The notes beneath the pieces were generated by a model. That model had not been told where the DNA came from. It saw nothing but the letters and a program-made list of their open reading frames with translations, and ran no database searches. This document shows, one piece after another, positions 50,619-59,517 of a stretch of DNA of 64,000 nt (positions are counted from its first letter, which is position 1; every line of letters begins with the position of its first letter). Location of the stretch: NCBI GenBank assembly GCA_002409995.1, contig DHOR01000040.1:292926-356925 (forward strand), in the 5' to 3' direction. This stretch comes from Hungatella sp. UBA5385. GTDB lineage: Bacteria > Bacillota > Clostridia > Lachnospirales > Lachnospiraceae. Position numbers and translations under genes: made by a program.

Positions 50619-51290
50619 TTAAAATTCTTTATTCTTATAAATGCTGTGTGCAATGAAGTAAGAAGCCAGATACATTAAAAAGCAAGTCAGAATAAAAGCT
50701 CCCAATCTCATATAATAATACTCTGCCTCCGAACCGATTCCACGATTTGCCAGCCAAATGAGGAATATTGCCAGGCCTACGCTGCTTATTACACTTATAA
50801 CCAACAGGGTCTCACTTTTATCAGCACCTAATAGATAGGCCAAAGGGTAAAACAAGGCTCCGACCATGACAGCAATGCCTATTCCCAATGTAAACAGGGA
50901 AAAATATCCCGAAATCCATATACGAAAAACATCCCGAAATCCATATACGAAAACATTGCCATGAATGATTACAACCAGGCCGGTAAAAACTAACGCAATA
51001 ACAGTTCCTGCAAACACCCAAAATAAGTAACTGATATATTTACTGCTGATGATGTGTTTTCTTGTAACAGGCAATGTTAGCTCATATTTATTCCATTTTG
51101 CATCTGAATCTTTTCTCATACCCGAAAGCGCTGTCACCGATAGTGCTGTAATAGCAATATAAACAAACAGCTCCAATAATGTATCATTGCCTGTGACCAA
51201 TAGAGCAATACCTGCACCGATAACAAAAAGCACAAACAGCTTCATACTGTTGATGGTCTTATAGAAATTGTCAAGAATTAAGCCTTTCAT
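50619..51290 (-). CDS. ABC-2-type transporter permease
   Basis: 223 aa with six hydrophobic segments, starting MKGLILDNFYKTINSMKLFV. It contains SDAKWNKYELTLPVTRKHIISSKYISYL, the loop found in the YtrCD/ABC-2 permeases that go with GntR/YtrA regulators. It overlaps the ATPase gene by 4 nt. The substrate is unknown; such systems often confer resistance to cell-wall-active peptides or respond to envelope stress. Confidence 0.85.
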   Translation of the reverse strand: MKGLILDNFYKTINSMKLFVLFVIGAGIALLVTGNDTLLELFVYIAITALSVTALSGMRKDSDAKWNKYELTLPVTRKHIISSKYISYLFWVFAGTVIALVFTGLVVIIHGNVFVYGFRDVFRIWISGYFSLFTLGIGIAVMVGALFYPLAYLLGADKSETLLVISVISSVGLAIFLIWLANRGIGSEAEYYYMRLGAFILTCFLMYLASYFIAHSIYKNKEF

Positions 51291-52153
51291 CTGCGTTCCC
51301 CCTTAATCAGCAATAGCATAATTTCATCAATGGAAGCCTGATCTATCACCAAATTCTTATATTTTTGCCTGGCTATGGCCCGGTCTTCCACCAGCACATC
51401 AATCTGATAATCTCTTTTTCTGCTGGCAATCATATCTTCTTTATCAATTTTCATAAATTCACTGGATTTACAGCGGATGATACCATATTTATAAATCAGG
51501 TCATCCTTCTTTGCAGTTAAAATTATGTTCCCATTATGAATAAACGTAATATAATCTGCAATTTTCTCTAAATCACTTGTAATATGGGAGGACAGCAATA
51601 TGGAATGATCATCCTCCTGTACAAAATCCAAAAATACATCTAACATAGTATCCCGCACCACCGGGTCAAGCCCGCTGGTTGCCTCATCTAACAGCAGCAG
51701 TTTGGGAGAATGGGAAAGAGCCACTGCAATCGCCAGCTTCATTGACATGCCTTTGGAGTAAGTCTTGATTTTTTGATGGGGCGTAAGCTTAAAGGCATTT
51801 AAGTATTTAGCAAAAAGCTTATGATCCCAGCGTGAATATATCCCCTCCATGACTTTTGACAATTGATTAGCTGTTATATTTCCAGAAAAATTATTAGCGT
51901 CAAATACAACGCCAATATCCTCACGGATGTCAGTGTCCTCATCCATCATTTCTTTTCCAAAGAGCTTAACAGTGCCATGATCTTTTGTCAGTGCATTAAG
52001 AATGCAGCTTATGGTAGTTGTTTTGCCTGCTCCGTTTTCACCTACAAGTCCCATGATAGAGCCATAAGGAATAGAGAATGAAACATTATCCAAAGAAAAA
52101 TCCGATCTGGGAAATTGTTTTGTTAAATTTAAAACTTCCAGTATATATTCCAT
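51287..52153 (-). CDS. ABC transporter ATPase (YtrB-like)
   Basis: 288 aa from the ATG at 52153, behind GAGGTGG; an ATG at 52168 is possible. Walker A is VGENGAGKTTTISC, the signature is a variant (YSKGMSMKLAIAVAL), Walker B LLLLDEATSGLDP, and a C-terminal ~80-residue extension follows. It partners the ABC-2 permease and follows the GntR regulator with a 1-nt gap, a compact GntR-ATPase-permease operon. Confidence 0.92.
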   Translation of the reverse strand: MEYILEVLNLTKQFPRSDFSLDNVSFSIPYGSIMGLVGENGAGKTTTISCILNALTKDHGTVKLFGKEMMDEDTDIREDIGVVFDANNFSGNITANQLSKVMEGIYSRWDHKLFAKYLNAFKLTPHQKIKTYSKGMSMKLAIAVALSHSPKLLLLDEATSGLDPVVRDTMLDVFLDFVQEDDHSILLSSHITSDLEKIADYITFIHNGNIILTAKKDDLIYKYGIIRCKSSEFMKIDKEDMIASRKRDYQIDVLVEDRAIARQKYKNLVIDQASIDEIMLLLIKGERR

Positions 52154-52154
52154 T

Positions 52155-52532
52155 TTAGTCCACCTCATTATAAAATAATGTTAATATCTCAATTAGCTTT
52201 TCAACGGGGATTCCATTAATTCTGCCAATCTCGGCAGCTTCGTGTAAACATTCCTCCGCTTTTCTCTGTTGTTCCTCTTGAATAAAATCTTTATTTTGGG
52301 CGGAGACAAAACTGCCACGGCCAACGGCAGTTTCAATAAAACCATCGCGCTGCAAATCCTCATAAGCTTTTTGAACAGTAATAACACTGATATGAAGTGA
52401 CTTCGCTAATGAACGCATTGATGGAATGGGGTCCCCTGTTTGCAATTCTCCGCTCATGATCATAGCTTTTACCTGTGTTGTGATCTGTTCATAGATTGGT
52501 TTGCTGGTATTGCTGCTAATAATGATTTCCAC
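52155..52532 (-). CDS. GntR-family transcriptional regulator (YtrA subfamily)
   Basis: 125 aa. A winged helix-turn-helix spans residues ~10-75 (PIYEQITTQVKAMIMSGELQTGDPIPSMRSLAKSLHISVITVQKAYEDLQRDGFIETAVGRGSFV), followed by the short helical tail typical of the YtrA group. GTG start with AGG at suitable spacing. It is the first gene of the ABC operon and is likely an autorepressor acting at the 55-bp inverted repeat over its promoter. Confidence 0.92.
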   Translation of the reverse strand: MEIIISSNTSKPIYEQITTQVKAMIMSGELQTGDPIPSMRSLAKSLHISVITVQKAYEDLQRDGFIETAVGRGSFVSAQNKDFIQEEQQRKAEECLHEAAEIGRINGIPVEKLIEILTLFYNEVD

Positions 52533-52540
52533 AATAAATT

Positions 52541-52606
52541 ACCTCACCGTCCTGTAGTGTACTTATTCAACAAGTACATTATAGGACGGTGAGGTAATAT
52601 TGTCAA
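52541..52606 (-). promoter_or_regulatory. GntR operon promoter within a 24-bp inverted-repeat operator
   Basis: On the minus strand TTGACA (52606-52601), 17 bp and TATAAT (52583-52578). The -10 lies in an inverted repeat with arms 52541-52564 and 52572-52595 (22 of 24 positions complementary, 7-bp loop). The start of transcription falls in the loop, so the RNA would contain only one arm; a DNA operator is more likely than an RNA hairpin. The distal arm contains the GGTGAGGT Shine-Dalgarno site of the regulator gene. Confidence 0.8.
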
Positions 52607-52640
52607 CTGGTTTTTGTGCTTTTGTAAGAAACATACGCAA

Positions 52641-52680
52641 AAGAAAAGGCTCGTCTGATGCAGCAACATCTGACAAGCCT
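52641..52680 (-). terminator. Intrinsic terminator downstream of rnpB
   Basis: AGGCTtGTCaGATG and CATCaGACgAGCCT form an imperfect stem around TTGCTG, followed by TTTTCTTTT on the minus strand. Confidence 0.7.
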
Positions 52681-52715
52681 AATGATGATTGCATAAGCAA
52701 TCAGAGCTAGGTTTA

Positions 52716-52747
52716 AGAGAAGCACCTTCGGGTGCTTTCTCTTTTAT
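52716..52747. terminator. Hairpin between rnpB and its downstream terminator
   Basis: AGAGAAGCACC-TTCG-GGTGCTTTCTCT (one bulged base), followed by TTTTATT on the plus strand. It lies 40 nt after the rnpB 3' end and could act as a processing or termination element on either strand. Confidence 0.5.
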
Positions 52748-52786
52748 TAATTTAGCTATAGCAGAATATTTCAATTATGTCAATAT

Positions 52787-53134
52787 TTTGAGTAAGACGA
52801 TAAGCCGGGTTATGTCGTGAATGGCCATCTATCTAGGCCTGCCGTCACCGGCAGGCTCAAGCGACCTACCCGGAGGCAGACGAGCCGCCTTAAGCCTCCT
52901 GTTCGGTCTTGCTTCGAATGGGGTTTACATTGCCTCCCCTGTTACCAGAGGAGCGGTGGTCTCTTACACCACCATTCCACCCTTACTGTGGTTTCCCACA
53001 GCGGTATATTTCTGTTGCACTTTCCCTGGAGTCGCCTCCGCCAGACGTTATCTGGCATCCTGCTCTGTGAAGCCCGGACTTTCCTCATATGCAGCCTTTC
53101 GGCTTTGCATCTGCGGCCATTTATCTTACTCAAA
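52787..53134 (-). ncRNA. rnpB: RNase P RNA
   Basis: Catalytic RNA of RNase P, which matures tRNA 5' ends. The minus strand carries the diagnostic GAGGAAAGTCCGGGC (about 53094-53080) near the 5' end and CCCGGCTTATCG at the 3' end. P1 pairs GAGTAAGA (5') with TCTTACTC (3'), setting the ends near 53134 and 52787. Several GAAA/TTCG-like stem-loops and a GGTAACAGGGGAGG internal block complete the bacterial type. It is about 348 nt long, as expected. The two terminators downstream separate it from the GntR operon. Confidence 0.95.
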
Positions 53135-53181
53135 ACTCAGTTAGTTTATCATAAAACTGCTTATTTGTAAAGGTTATTCAG

Positions 53182-54843
53182 CTATACCTTAAAACAACTT
53201 CCCCCAATGAACTCCCTGACAATAGAATTATGAGGAATATCCTGGCTGCTGACTCCCAGGAAATAATCCAGGAATTTTAACAGCCTTTTCGCCTCCATAT
53301 ATTCAGCGGAATCCCTTGGAATGCCAAACAGCAGCGGTTCTGCATACTGCTTTAACACTGCCAGCTCATAGACTGTGGCAGAGTTAAACATCATATCAGC
53401 AGACTCCTGGAAGGGGAAGATATAATGTTCCTCACCTTTTCTCACAGTGGGCCACATAGCAAGTGTATCCTGGGCTGATGTACCTCTTGTTCTGGCATCC
53501 CTTACCATTCTCCGCAGAATTCGGCAGTCAGTGGTAGGTATCCGGTTGTGCTCATCAATATTTAACTGTGTCAGGGCGCTGACATAGACACGGAACTTAC
53601 TTTCCTGGGGCAGAGAGTAAGACAGCTTGTCATTTAAACAGTGGATTCCCTCAATTACCAGTATATCAGACTCTCCAAGTTTTAAAAAGTCTCCTTTATA
53701 CTCCCTCTCCCCTGTTTTAAAATTATATCTGGGGACTTCCACAGTCTCCCCTGCAAGAAGGGCTGTCATATCCCGGTTAAATAATTCCACATCAAGAGAT
53801 TCCAGAACCTCAAAATTATAGCTTCCGTCAGGATTTCTCGGACTGTCCTCTCTGTTTACAAAATAGTTATCAACAGCAATAGGGTGAGGTACCATACCCT
53901 GGGCTTTTAACTGAATGGACAGACGATGGGAAAATGTTGTTTTCCCAGAAGAAGAAGGTCCTGCAATCATAACAAACTTCTTATCTCTCTGTTTTGTTAT
54001 GGCATCAGCAATCTCAGCAATCTTTTTCTCCTGAAGAGCTTCCTGAATCAGAATAAGCTCATTAATATTGCCTTTTGCAATTTCCTCATTTAATTCCCCA
54101 ACATGAGATACATTGAGACGTTCTCCCCATTTAACACTCTCTTTTAACACTTTATAAAGTTTTTTCCTGCTGTCAGGATCAAATTCCGGAACCTCTTTGG
54201 GATTTCCCTTTTCAGGCAGCATTAAAATAAGACCATCATCATAAGGGACCAGGTCAAAATACTTGATATAACCCGTATTCTGAACCATGTAACCATAATA
54301 ATAATCCTCGAATCCGCCGATGCTGTATATATTCACTCTGGATACACGGCGGTAGCGGAACAGCCGCTCCTTATCATACATACGGTGTTTGCGAAACAGT
54401 TCAATTGCATCATCTGTATTCTCGCTCCGCTTCATAATAGGAATCTTCTGATCCACATAATCCCTCATCCTGTTCTTCACCTGATTAATCAACTGATCAG
54501 TCAGTGTAAAATTCCCATGAGGTTCTATATAATATCCTTTTCCCAGAGAAAAGTCCACTGTTACCTTATCAATGTTCTCTGCTCCTGCCACATCATAAAA
54601 TGCCTTCATCATTACGAAAATGGCACTTCTGTGATAAGTCAGTCTTCCCGGCTCATCCTCAGCTGTAAAAAATTCCAGCCTGCAGTTATTCTTCACCTTT
54701 TTATGGAGCTCACGGAGTTTTCCATTGACACTGACAAGCAAAATATCATTGTCATAAAACTGCTGATGATCCATTGCAATTTCCTGATAAGTGGTACCTG
54801 ATGGGTATTCCTTTTTGCTGTCTCCAATTGTAACAATTACCAT
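53182..54843 (-). CDS. Nucleoside (uridine) kinase-like protein with N-terminal TGS/ThrRS-type domain
   Basis: 553 aa. Residues 1-60 form a TGS-like beta-grasp (MVIVTIGDSKKEYPSGTTYQEI); about 60-270 is related to the threonyl-tRNA synthetase second additional domain. The kinase domain starts near 290, with the P-loop MIAGPSSSGKTTFSHRL, HPIAVDNYFVNREDSP and DILVIEGIHCLN. It is likely to phosphorylate uridine or a related nucleoside in the pyrimidine salvage pathway, as suggested for this phosphoribulokinase/uridine-kinase family. Its exact substrate is not evident. It is the last gene of the run nif3-udk. Confidence 0.88.
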   Translation of the reverse strand: MVIVTIGDSKKEYPSGTTYQEIAMDHQQFYDNDILLVSVNGKLRELHKKVKNNCRLEFFTAEDEPGRLTYHRSAIFVMMKAFYDVAGAENIDKVTVDFSLGKGYYIEPHGNFTLTDQLINQVKNRMRDYVDQKIPIMKRSENTDDAIELFRKHRMYDKERLFRYRRVSRVNIYSIGGFEDYYYGYMVQNTGYIKYFDLVPYDDGLILMLPEKGNPKEVPEFDPDSRKKLYKVLKESVKWGERLNVSHVGELNEEIAKGNINELILIQEALQEKKIAEIADAITKQRDKKFVMIAGPSSSGKTTFSHRLSIQLKAQGMVPHPIAVDNYFVNREDSPRNPDGSYNFEVLESLDVELFNRDMTALLAGETVEVPRYNFKTGEREYKGDFLKLGESDILVIEGIHCLNDKLSYSLPQESKFRVYVSALTQLNIDEHNRIPTTDCRILRRMVRDARTRGTSAQDTLAMWPTVRKGEEHYIFPFQESADMMFNSATVYELAVLKQYAEPLLFGIPRDSAEYMEAKRLLKFLDYFLGVSSQDIPHNSIVREFIGGSCFKV

Positions 54844-54855
54844 GAAAGCACCTCC

Positions 54856-55689
54856 TTATATTACCACTGCCGGAAATGCTACCTCTGTCTCATAGATTTC
54901 CAGCTTACCTGCTGTTTCCTTTCTCATATAAGATGCCATAAAATCCATAAATAAATACTCAAGACCATAATGTCCTGCATCAATCACAGCCAAACCGTTG
55001 GCAGCTGCATCTATGGCATCATGATGACCAATATCCCCTGTAATGAGAACCTGAACTCCCGCCTTTAAAGCAGGCTCTATCATGCTTTTCCCAGAACCTG
55101 GACTGATGGCAATAAATTCCACCTTATCTCCCGGCGCATGTTCTCCGTAAAGGGATAAAAACGGAAGCCCGAATCTCTCCTTAACCATAAGGGCAACCTC
55201 TCTTACCGTCATCTCTGTTTTCAAATATCCTGTTTTACCGATTCCATAGGCAATTTCCTGCTGAGGGCAGTCAGTATTGCCCCTGTTTTCCTTATAGATC
55301 ACACCCTCCTGATCCAATATTCCAAGTTCCTTCAAATCCAGCTTCTCTGCTGCTGCATCAGCCATACAGCCAGGAGCAGCATCAAAATTAGTATGCATGG
55401 CATAATAGCAGATATCATGACGAAGCAGAGTTAAAATACGGCGTGATATAAAATTCTGGTCATTGATCTGTTTTAAGGGTTTAAAAATCAATGGATGATG
55501 AGTGAGCAGCAAGTCAACGCCCAGATTCACAGCCTCAGCCACCACCTCATCGGTTGCATCTAATGCAATGAGAACCTTTTTAACCTCTTTATCACTTCTG
55601 CCTGCCAAAAGTCCAACATTATCCCAGTCACAGGCACATTCCCTGGGTGCCAGCCCTTCTAACAGTGCCATAATCTCATCGCATCTCAT
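54856..55689 (-). CDS. Nif3-like dinuclear metal-binding protein (YqfO)
   Basis: 277 aa, Nif3/YqfO family. The metal-binding pattern is seen: DNVGLLAGRSDKEVKKVLIALDATDEV, LLLTHHPLIFKPLKQI, MHTNFDAAPGCM and GHHDAIDAA with VIDAGHYGLEYLFM. The function is poorly defined; possible roles are GTP cyclohydrolase-like or metal-dependent hydrolase activity. It overlaps trmK by 14 nt, the common yqfN-yqfO pairing. Confidence 0.92.
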   Translation of the reverse strand: MRCDEIMALLEGLAPRECACDWDNVGLLAGRSDKEVKKVLIALDATDEVVAEAVNLGVDLLLTHHPLIFKPLKQINDQNFISRRILTLLRHDICYYAMHTNFDAAPGCMADAAAEKLDLKELGILDQEGVIYKENRGNTDCPQQEIAYGIGKTGYLKTEMTVREVALMVKERFGLPFLSLYGEHAPGDKVEFIAISPGSGKSMIEPALKAGVQVLITGDIGHHDAIDAAANGLAVIDAGHYGLEYLFMDFMASYMRKETAGKLEIYETEVAFPAVVI

Positions 55690-56377
55690 CCTGTGCCTCC
55701 TTATTCCATGCCAGTTCTCTTGTGATCTCCATCATCCTGTTCTGAACACCTTCTGAAGACTGTTTCTTTAACTCCTCCAGAATGCTCTTAAGCTGACATT
55801 GTTCCTTTTGTAAAAATTCACAGAGCACCTGATTCTTCTCATCAATCAGCAGCTTTCCATAGCGGTACTCTGCTTCAGTATAACCGGACTGAGAGGGTTT
55901 GGCTTCACGGCTTACACTCATTACCGTGTAGTATTTCCCATCTTCTTTTATCATAGTCTCCTGTACAATAGAAAATTCCTCTTCCTCTAAAAATCTGCGG
56001 ACTTTATCCAAATCAGATTGAGGAGAAAGCACCCACTGCCGGACAGTACCCCACATATGGCGTCCATCCTCCATAATGCGCATGACCAGTTCCCCGCCCA
56101 TGCCTGCGATTACAATGCAGTCCGCCTCTTCCGCTTTTAAAGCTTTCAGTCCGTCACTTAAACGGACTTCAATTCTTTCTTCCAGCCCGGCTTCTGCAAT
56201 ATGGGCTTTTGCCCTTTCCAAAGGGCCTTTTCTCACATCCATGGCAATGGCATGAGGACATCTGCCCTCTTCCACCAGATAAATCGGTATGTAACCATGA
56301 TCTGTTCCTATATCAGCAATGTTGCTTCCTTCGGTGACAAAGGAAGCAACAGTTTCTAAACGTTTTGATAGTTTCAT
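55676..56377 (-). CDS. trmK: tRNA (adenine(22)-N1)-methyltransferase
   Basis: 233 aa, SAM-dependent TrmK/YqfN family: methylates A22 of tRNA. The N-terminus KLSKRLETVASFVTEGSNIADIGTDHGYIPIYLV contains the SAM-binding motif I; DCIVIAGMGGELVMRIM, VLSPQSDLDKVRRFL and YTVMSVSR follow. The C-terminal helices form a coiled coil. It lies 24 nt downstream of rpoD and overlaps the Nif3 gene, matching the rpoD-trmK-nif3 order of Bacilli and Clostridia. Confidence 0.95.
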   Translation of the reverse strand: MKLSKRLETVASFVTEGSNIADIGTDHGYIPIYLVEEGRCPHAIAMDVRKGPLERAKAHIAEAGLEERIEVRLSDGLKALKAEEADCIVIAGMGGELVMRIMEDGRHMWGTVRQWVLSPQSDLDKVRRFLEEEEFSIVQETMIKEDGKYYTVMSVSREAKPSQSGYTEAEYRYGKLLIDEKNQVLCEFLQKEQCQLKSILEELKKQSSEGVQNRMMEITRELAWNKEAQDEMR

Positions 56378-56401
56378 TATAATCTCCGTAATGCTTATGA
56401 T

Positions 56402-57607
56402 TTAATCATCCAGATAGTCTTTCAGTTTTTTGCTTCTGCTTGGATGGCGAAGCTTCCGTAATGCCTTTGCCTCAATCTGACGAATTCTCTCTCTGGTCAC
56501 ATTAAACTCCCTGCCTACCTCTTCCAGAGTTCTGGGACGTCCGTCATCCAGACCGAATCTAAGGCGGAGAACCTTCTGTTCCCTGTCTGTGAGAGTGTCC
56601 AGTACCTCCATCAGCTGCTCACGAAGCATGGTAAATGTAGCTGCATCAGCAGGAACCATCACCTGATCATCCTGAATAAAATCTCCAAGATGGCTGTCTT
56701 CTTCTTCACCAATAGGGGTTTCCAGTGAAACAGGCTCCTGAGATATCTTCATAATCTCTCTTACACGCTCTACGGGCAAGTCCACCTTTTCTGCAATTTC
56801 TTCATGAGTTGGCTCGCGGCCTAATTCCTGCAAAAGCTGTCTTGATACACGGACAAGGCGGTTAATGGTCTCTACCATATGGACGGGAATACGAATGGTT
56901 CTTGCCTGATCTGCAATGGCACGGGTAATTGCCTGTCTGATCCACCAGGTAGCATAGGTACTGAACTTAAATCCCTTGCTGTAGTCATACTTCTCAACAG
57001 CCTTAATCAGTCCAAGGTTACCCTCCTGAATGAGATCCAGAAACTGCATGCCTCTGCCTACATAACGTTTGGCAATGCTGACAACCAGACGAAGATTGGC
57101 TTCAGTCAGCCGTTGTTTAGCCAGATCATCACCAAGTTCAATACGCTTTGCCAGCTCAACCTCCTCTTCACTGGATAAAAGAGGAACCTTACCAATCTCT
57201 TTTAAATACATACGGACCGGGTCTTCAATGCTGACACCTTCAGGAATGGATAAATCAATGGTTTCCACATCAATGTCTTCCTCTTCCTCAATCTCCTCCT
57301 CAATAAAGAGATCAGGGTCCAGTTCCAGATTGTCTCCCCCCAGCTGAAGCACATCTACCTTATTCGCTTCCAGGAAATCATAGATAGTGTCAAGCTTATC
57401 CGAATCTAATACCTCACCTGAGAAAAAATCCAGCACTTCCTGATTTTCAAGAACATTTTTCTTCTTTTTAGCCAATACAAGAAGCTGTTTTAACCGTTGT
57501 TCTAAAGCGGCCTTTTCCTCAGCAGTTTTTAAATCTGCCTCAGCAGACTCCTCAGTATGATTCACTTTTTCCATCTTTACCGTTGCTTTCTTTATATTCT
57601 CACCCAT
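56402..57607 (-). CDS. rpoD: RNA polymerase major sigma factor
   Basis: 401 aa. The acidic N-terminal region 1.1 is short (ending about 125), followed by region 1.2-2 (DPVRMYLKEIGKVPLLSSEEEVELAKRIE; LIQEGNLGLIKAVEKYDYSKGFKFSTYATWWIRQAITRAIADQARTIRIPVHM), region 3 and region 4.2 (TLEEVGREFNVTRERIRQIEAKALRKLRHPSRSKKLKDYL). It is the housekeeping sigma factor, reading the TTGACA/TATAAT promoters noted elsewhere in this window. It follows dnaG by 39 nt, the macromolecular-synthesis arrangement. Confidence 0.98.
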   Translation of the reverse strand: MGENIKKATVKMEKVNHTEESAEADLKTAEEKAALEQRLKQLLVLAKKKKNVLENQEVLDFFSGEVLDSDKLDTIYDFLEANKVDVLQLGGDNLELDPDLFIEEEIEEEEDIDVETIDLSIPEGVSIEDPVRMYLKEIGKVPLLSSEEEVELAKRIELGDDLAKQRLTEANLRLVVSIAKRYVGRGMQFLDLIQEGNLGLIKAVEKYDYSKGFKFSTYATWWIRQAITRAIADQARTIRIPVHMVETINRLVRVSRQLLQELGREPTHEEIAEKVDLPVERVREIMKISQEPVSLETPIGEEEDSHLGDFIQDDQVMVPADAATFTMLREQLMEVLDTLTDREQKVLRLRFGLDDGRPRTLEEVGREFNVTRERIRQIEAKALRKLRHPSRSKKLKDYLDD

Positions 57608-57646
57608 GTTCTTCCATCCTTCCGCAACCTGCCTATAGTGTACACC

Positions 57647-59419
57647 CTAATCCAATGAAATATGCAGATTTTTTAATGCCGCCTGCTCCTTAATTATCTT
57701 TTGCAGCTCTTCAATCCCTGTTGCATGGCGGCTGGCATAATCGAGACTGTTCTTTTTTACCTTCATAATCGTTTCTGAAAAGGCTTTTTTCTGTTCCTCA
57801 TTATCCAGCGATTCCTTTAAACTGGCATTAAAAAGTCCTGCAACCACCCGATACTGTTCCTCATCATTTATAAAATGATTTAAAATCTCGGCAGGATTTA
57901 AGTTTCCTGCGGCATGTCCATCAAATACCATCTGTGCAACCTGATGGTACAGTTCCTCTATGAAATCATCAGGAGTAACAACTCCCAGGATTTTATCAAA
58001 TAACTGGGGATTCTCTATAAGCCAGGTAAGAAGAAGCCTTTGGGACTGTTTCATTCCATCTTCCCTGTCCTTTTTCTTCTGTATCCGCTTTCTGCCTTCT
58101 CCTTCCTCTTCCGTTCTCTTCACAATAGGACCCAGCTTTGCCCCCAGCCGGTTTACCAGTCGCTTTAAGTCCTCATAATTAATAAAATATTCTCTGGAAA
58201 CAGCTTCCAAATAATTATCCCGTTCCAGAGCCTCGGGAAATTCCAGAAGCTTTCTTGCCACCTGATTATGGAATTCCGTTTTCTGTTCCGGGTCATTCAT
58301 ATCGTAATTCTTCTTCAGCACATCAATCTCAAACAGAAAGCTGCCTCTTGCCTCCTCAATTCTCTGACGAAATGCATCGGCTCCCAGATTCTTCATAAAA
58401 TCATCAGGGTCTTTATAAGGCTGCATATTTAAAACCTTGGCGGATATTCCAGCTTCCTTCAAAATAGGAATTGCACGAAGTGCAGCTTTGACTCCTGCTC
58501 CGTCACTGTCATAGGTTAAAACCACCTTATCTGTATAACGCTTTAAAAGCTGTGCCTGCTGAGTGGTAAATGCTGTCCCCAGAGAAGCCACCGCATTGGT
58601 AAAGCCTGCCTGGTGCATGGCGATTACATCCATATAGCCCTCACAGATTAATATGTACTTTTCCCTTGAGATTCTGGCATAATTAAGTCCATACAGATTC
58701 CGGCTTTTATCAAAAAGCCTGGTCTCAGGAGAGTTTAAATACTTAGGCTCCCCTTCTCCCATCACACGGCCTCCAAAACCTATGACACGGTTGTTCACAT
58801 CCATAATGGGAAACATAACACGGTTCCAGAACTTATCGTGAGCCCCCCGCTCTTCAATACTTACAAGCCCTGATTCCTTTAAAATAGTATCATCATACCC
58901 CTTGCCTCTTAGATACCGGTATAAATCATCCCTTGTTTTATTGGAATAACCAAGACCAAAGCGGGTAATGGTTTCATCGGTCAGCTGTCTGTTACGAAGA
59001 TACCCATATCCGGCTTCTCCCTGCTGCCCCTTTAACTGATAGTAGAAATAGCTGGCAGCCAGTTTATTAATCTCCAAAAGCGCTGCCTTTAAATCCGCCT
59101 GTTCTCTGGCTTCTTTGCTGTATTCCGGCTTAGGCAGCGCAACCCCTGCCCTGTCAGCCAACAGCTTTAATGCTTCGGAAAATGAATAGTTCTCATAATC
59201 CATAATAAAAGTGATTACATTACCGCCTGCTCCACAGCCAAAACAGTAGTACATCTGTTTAGCCGACGAAACGGAAAAGGAAGGTGACTTTTCATTATGA
59301 AACGGGCAGAGTCCAAAATAATTACTTCCCTTTTTCTGGAGTTTTACGTATCCAGAAATCACATCTACCACGTCATTCCTCATTCTTACTTCTTCCACCA
59401 GTTCTTCCGGATATCGCAT
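57647..59419 (-). CDS. dnaG: DNA primase
   Basis: 590 aa; makes RNA primers for DNA replication. The zinc ribbon is CPFHNEKSPSFSV...YYCFGCGAGGN (Cys38, His41, Cys59, Cys62). The RNA polymerase core has the TOPRIM motifs ILICEGYMDVIAMHQAGF and LTYDSDGAGVKAALRA, and a C-terminal helicase-binding domain follows. It is transcribed with rpoD downstream. The start MRYPEELVEEVRMRNDVVDVIS has a GGAGGAATG Shine-Dalgarno site. Confidence 0.97.
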   Translation of the reverse strand: MRYPEELVEEVRMRNDVVDVISGYVKLQKKGSNYFGLCPFHNEKSPSFSVSSAKQMYYCFGCGAGGNVITFIMDYENYSFSEALKLLADRAGVALPKPEYSKEAREQADLKAALLEINKLAASYFYYQLKGQQGEAGYGYLRNRQLTDETITRFGLGYSNKTRDDLYRYLRGKGYDDTILKESGLVSIEERGAHDKFWNRVMFPIMDVNNRVIGFGGRVMGEGEPKYLNSPETRLFDKSRNLYGLNYARISREKYILICEGYMDVIAMHQAGFTNAVASLGTAFTTQQAQLLKRYTDKVVLTYDSDGAGVKAALRAIPILKEAGISAKVLNMQPYKDPDDFMKNLGADAFRQRIEEARGSFLFEIDVLKKNYDMNDPEQKTEFHNQVARKLLEFPEALERDNYLEAVSREYFINYEDLKRLVNRLGAKLGPIVKRTEEEGEGRKRIQKKKDREDGMKQSQRLLLTWLIENPQLFDKILGVVTPDDFIEELYHQVAQMVFDGHAAGNLNPAEILNHFINDEEQYRVVAGLFNASLKESLDNEEQKKAFSETIMKVKKNSLDYASRHATGIEELQKIIKEQAALKNLHISLD

Positions 59420-59462
59420 AAAGTCTCATTCCTCCTTCCTGAACCTATATAAAATTTCAACT

Positions 59463-59517
59463 CTAGTGTCTTGTCCAACTCATAATTAGCCTAAAGATGA
59501 ACTGGACAAAACTCTAG
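59463..59517. repeat. Imperfect 21-bp inverted repeat between the dGTPase gene and dnaG
   Basis: CTCTAGTGTCTTGTCCAACT (59461 region) and ATGAACTGGACAAAACTCTAG are complementary at about 17 of 21 positions, around AATTAGCCTAAAG. The downstream arm covers the dGTPase stop codon. It may be a terminator-like or small repeat element; no T run of note follows. Confidence 0.5.

Noticed and set aside
52817..53170. Overlapping ORFs on both strands at 52.8-53.2 kb
   Set aside because: They fall inside RNase P RNA, whose conserved blocks and P1 pairing are clear.
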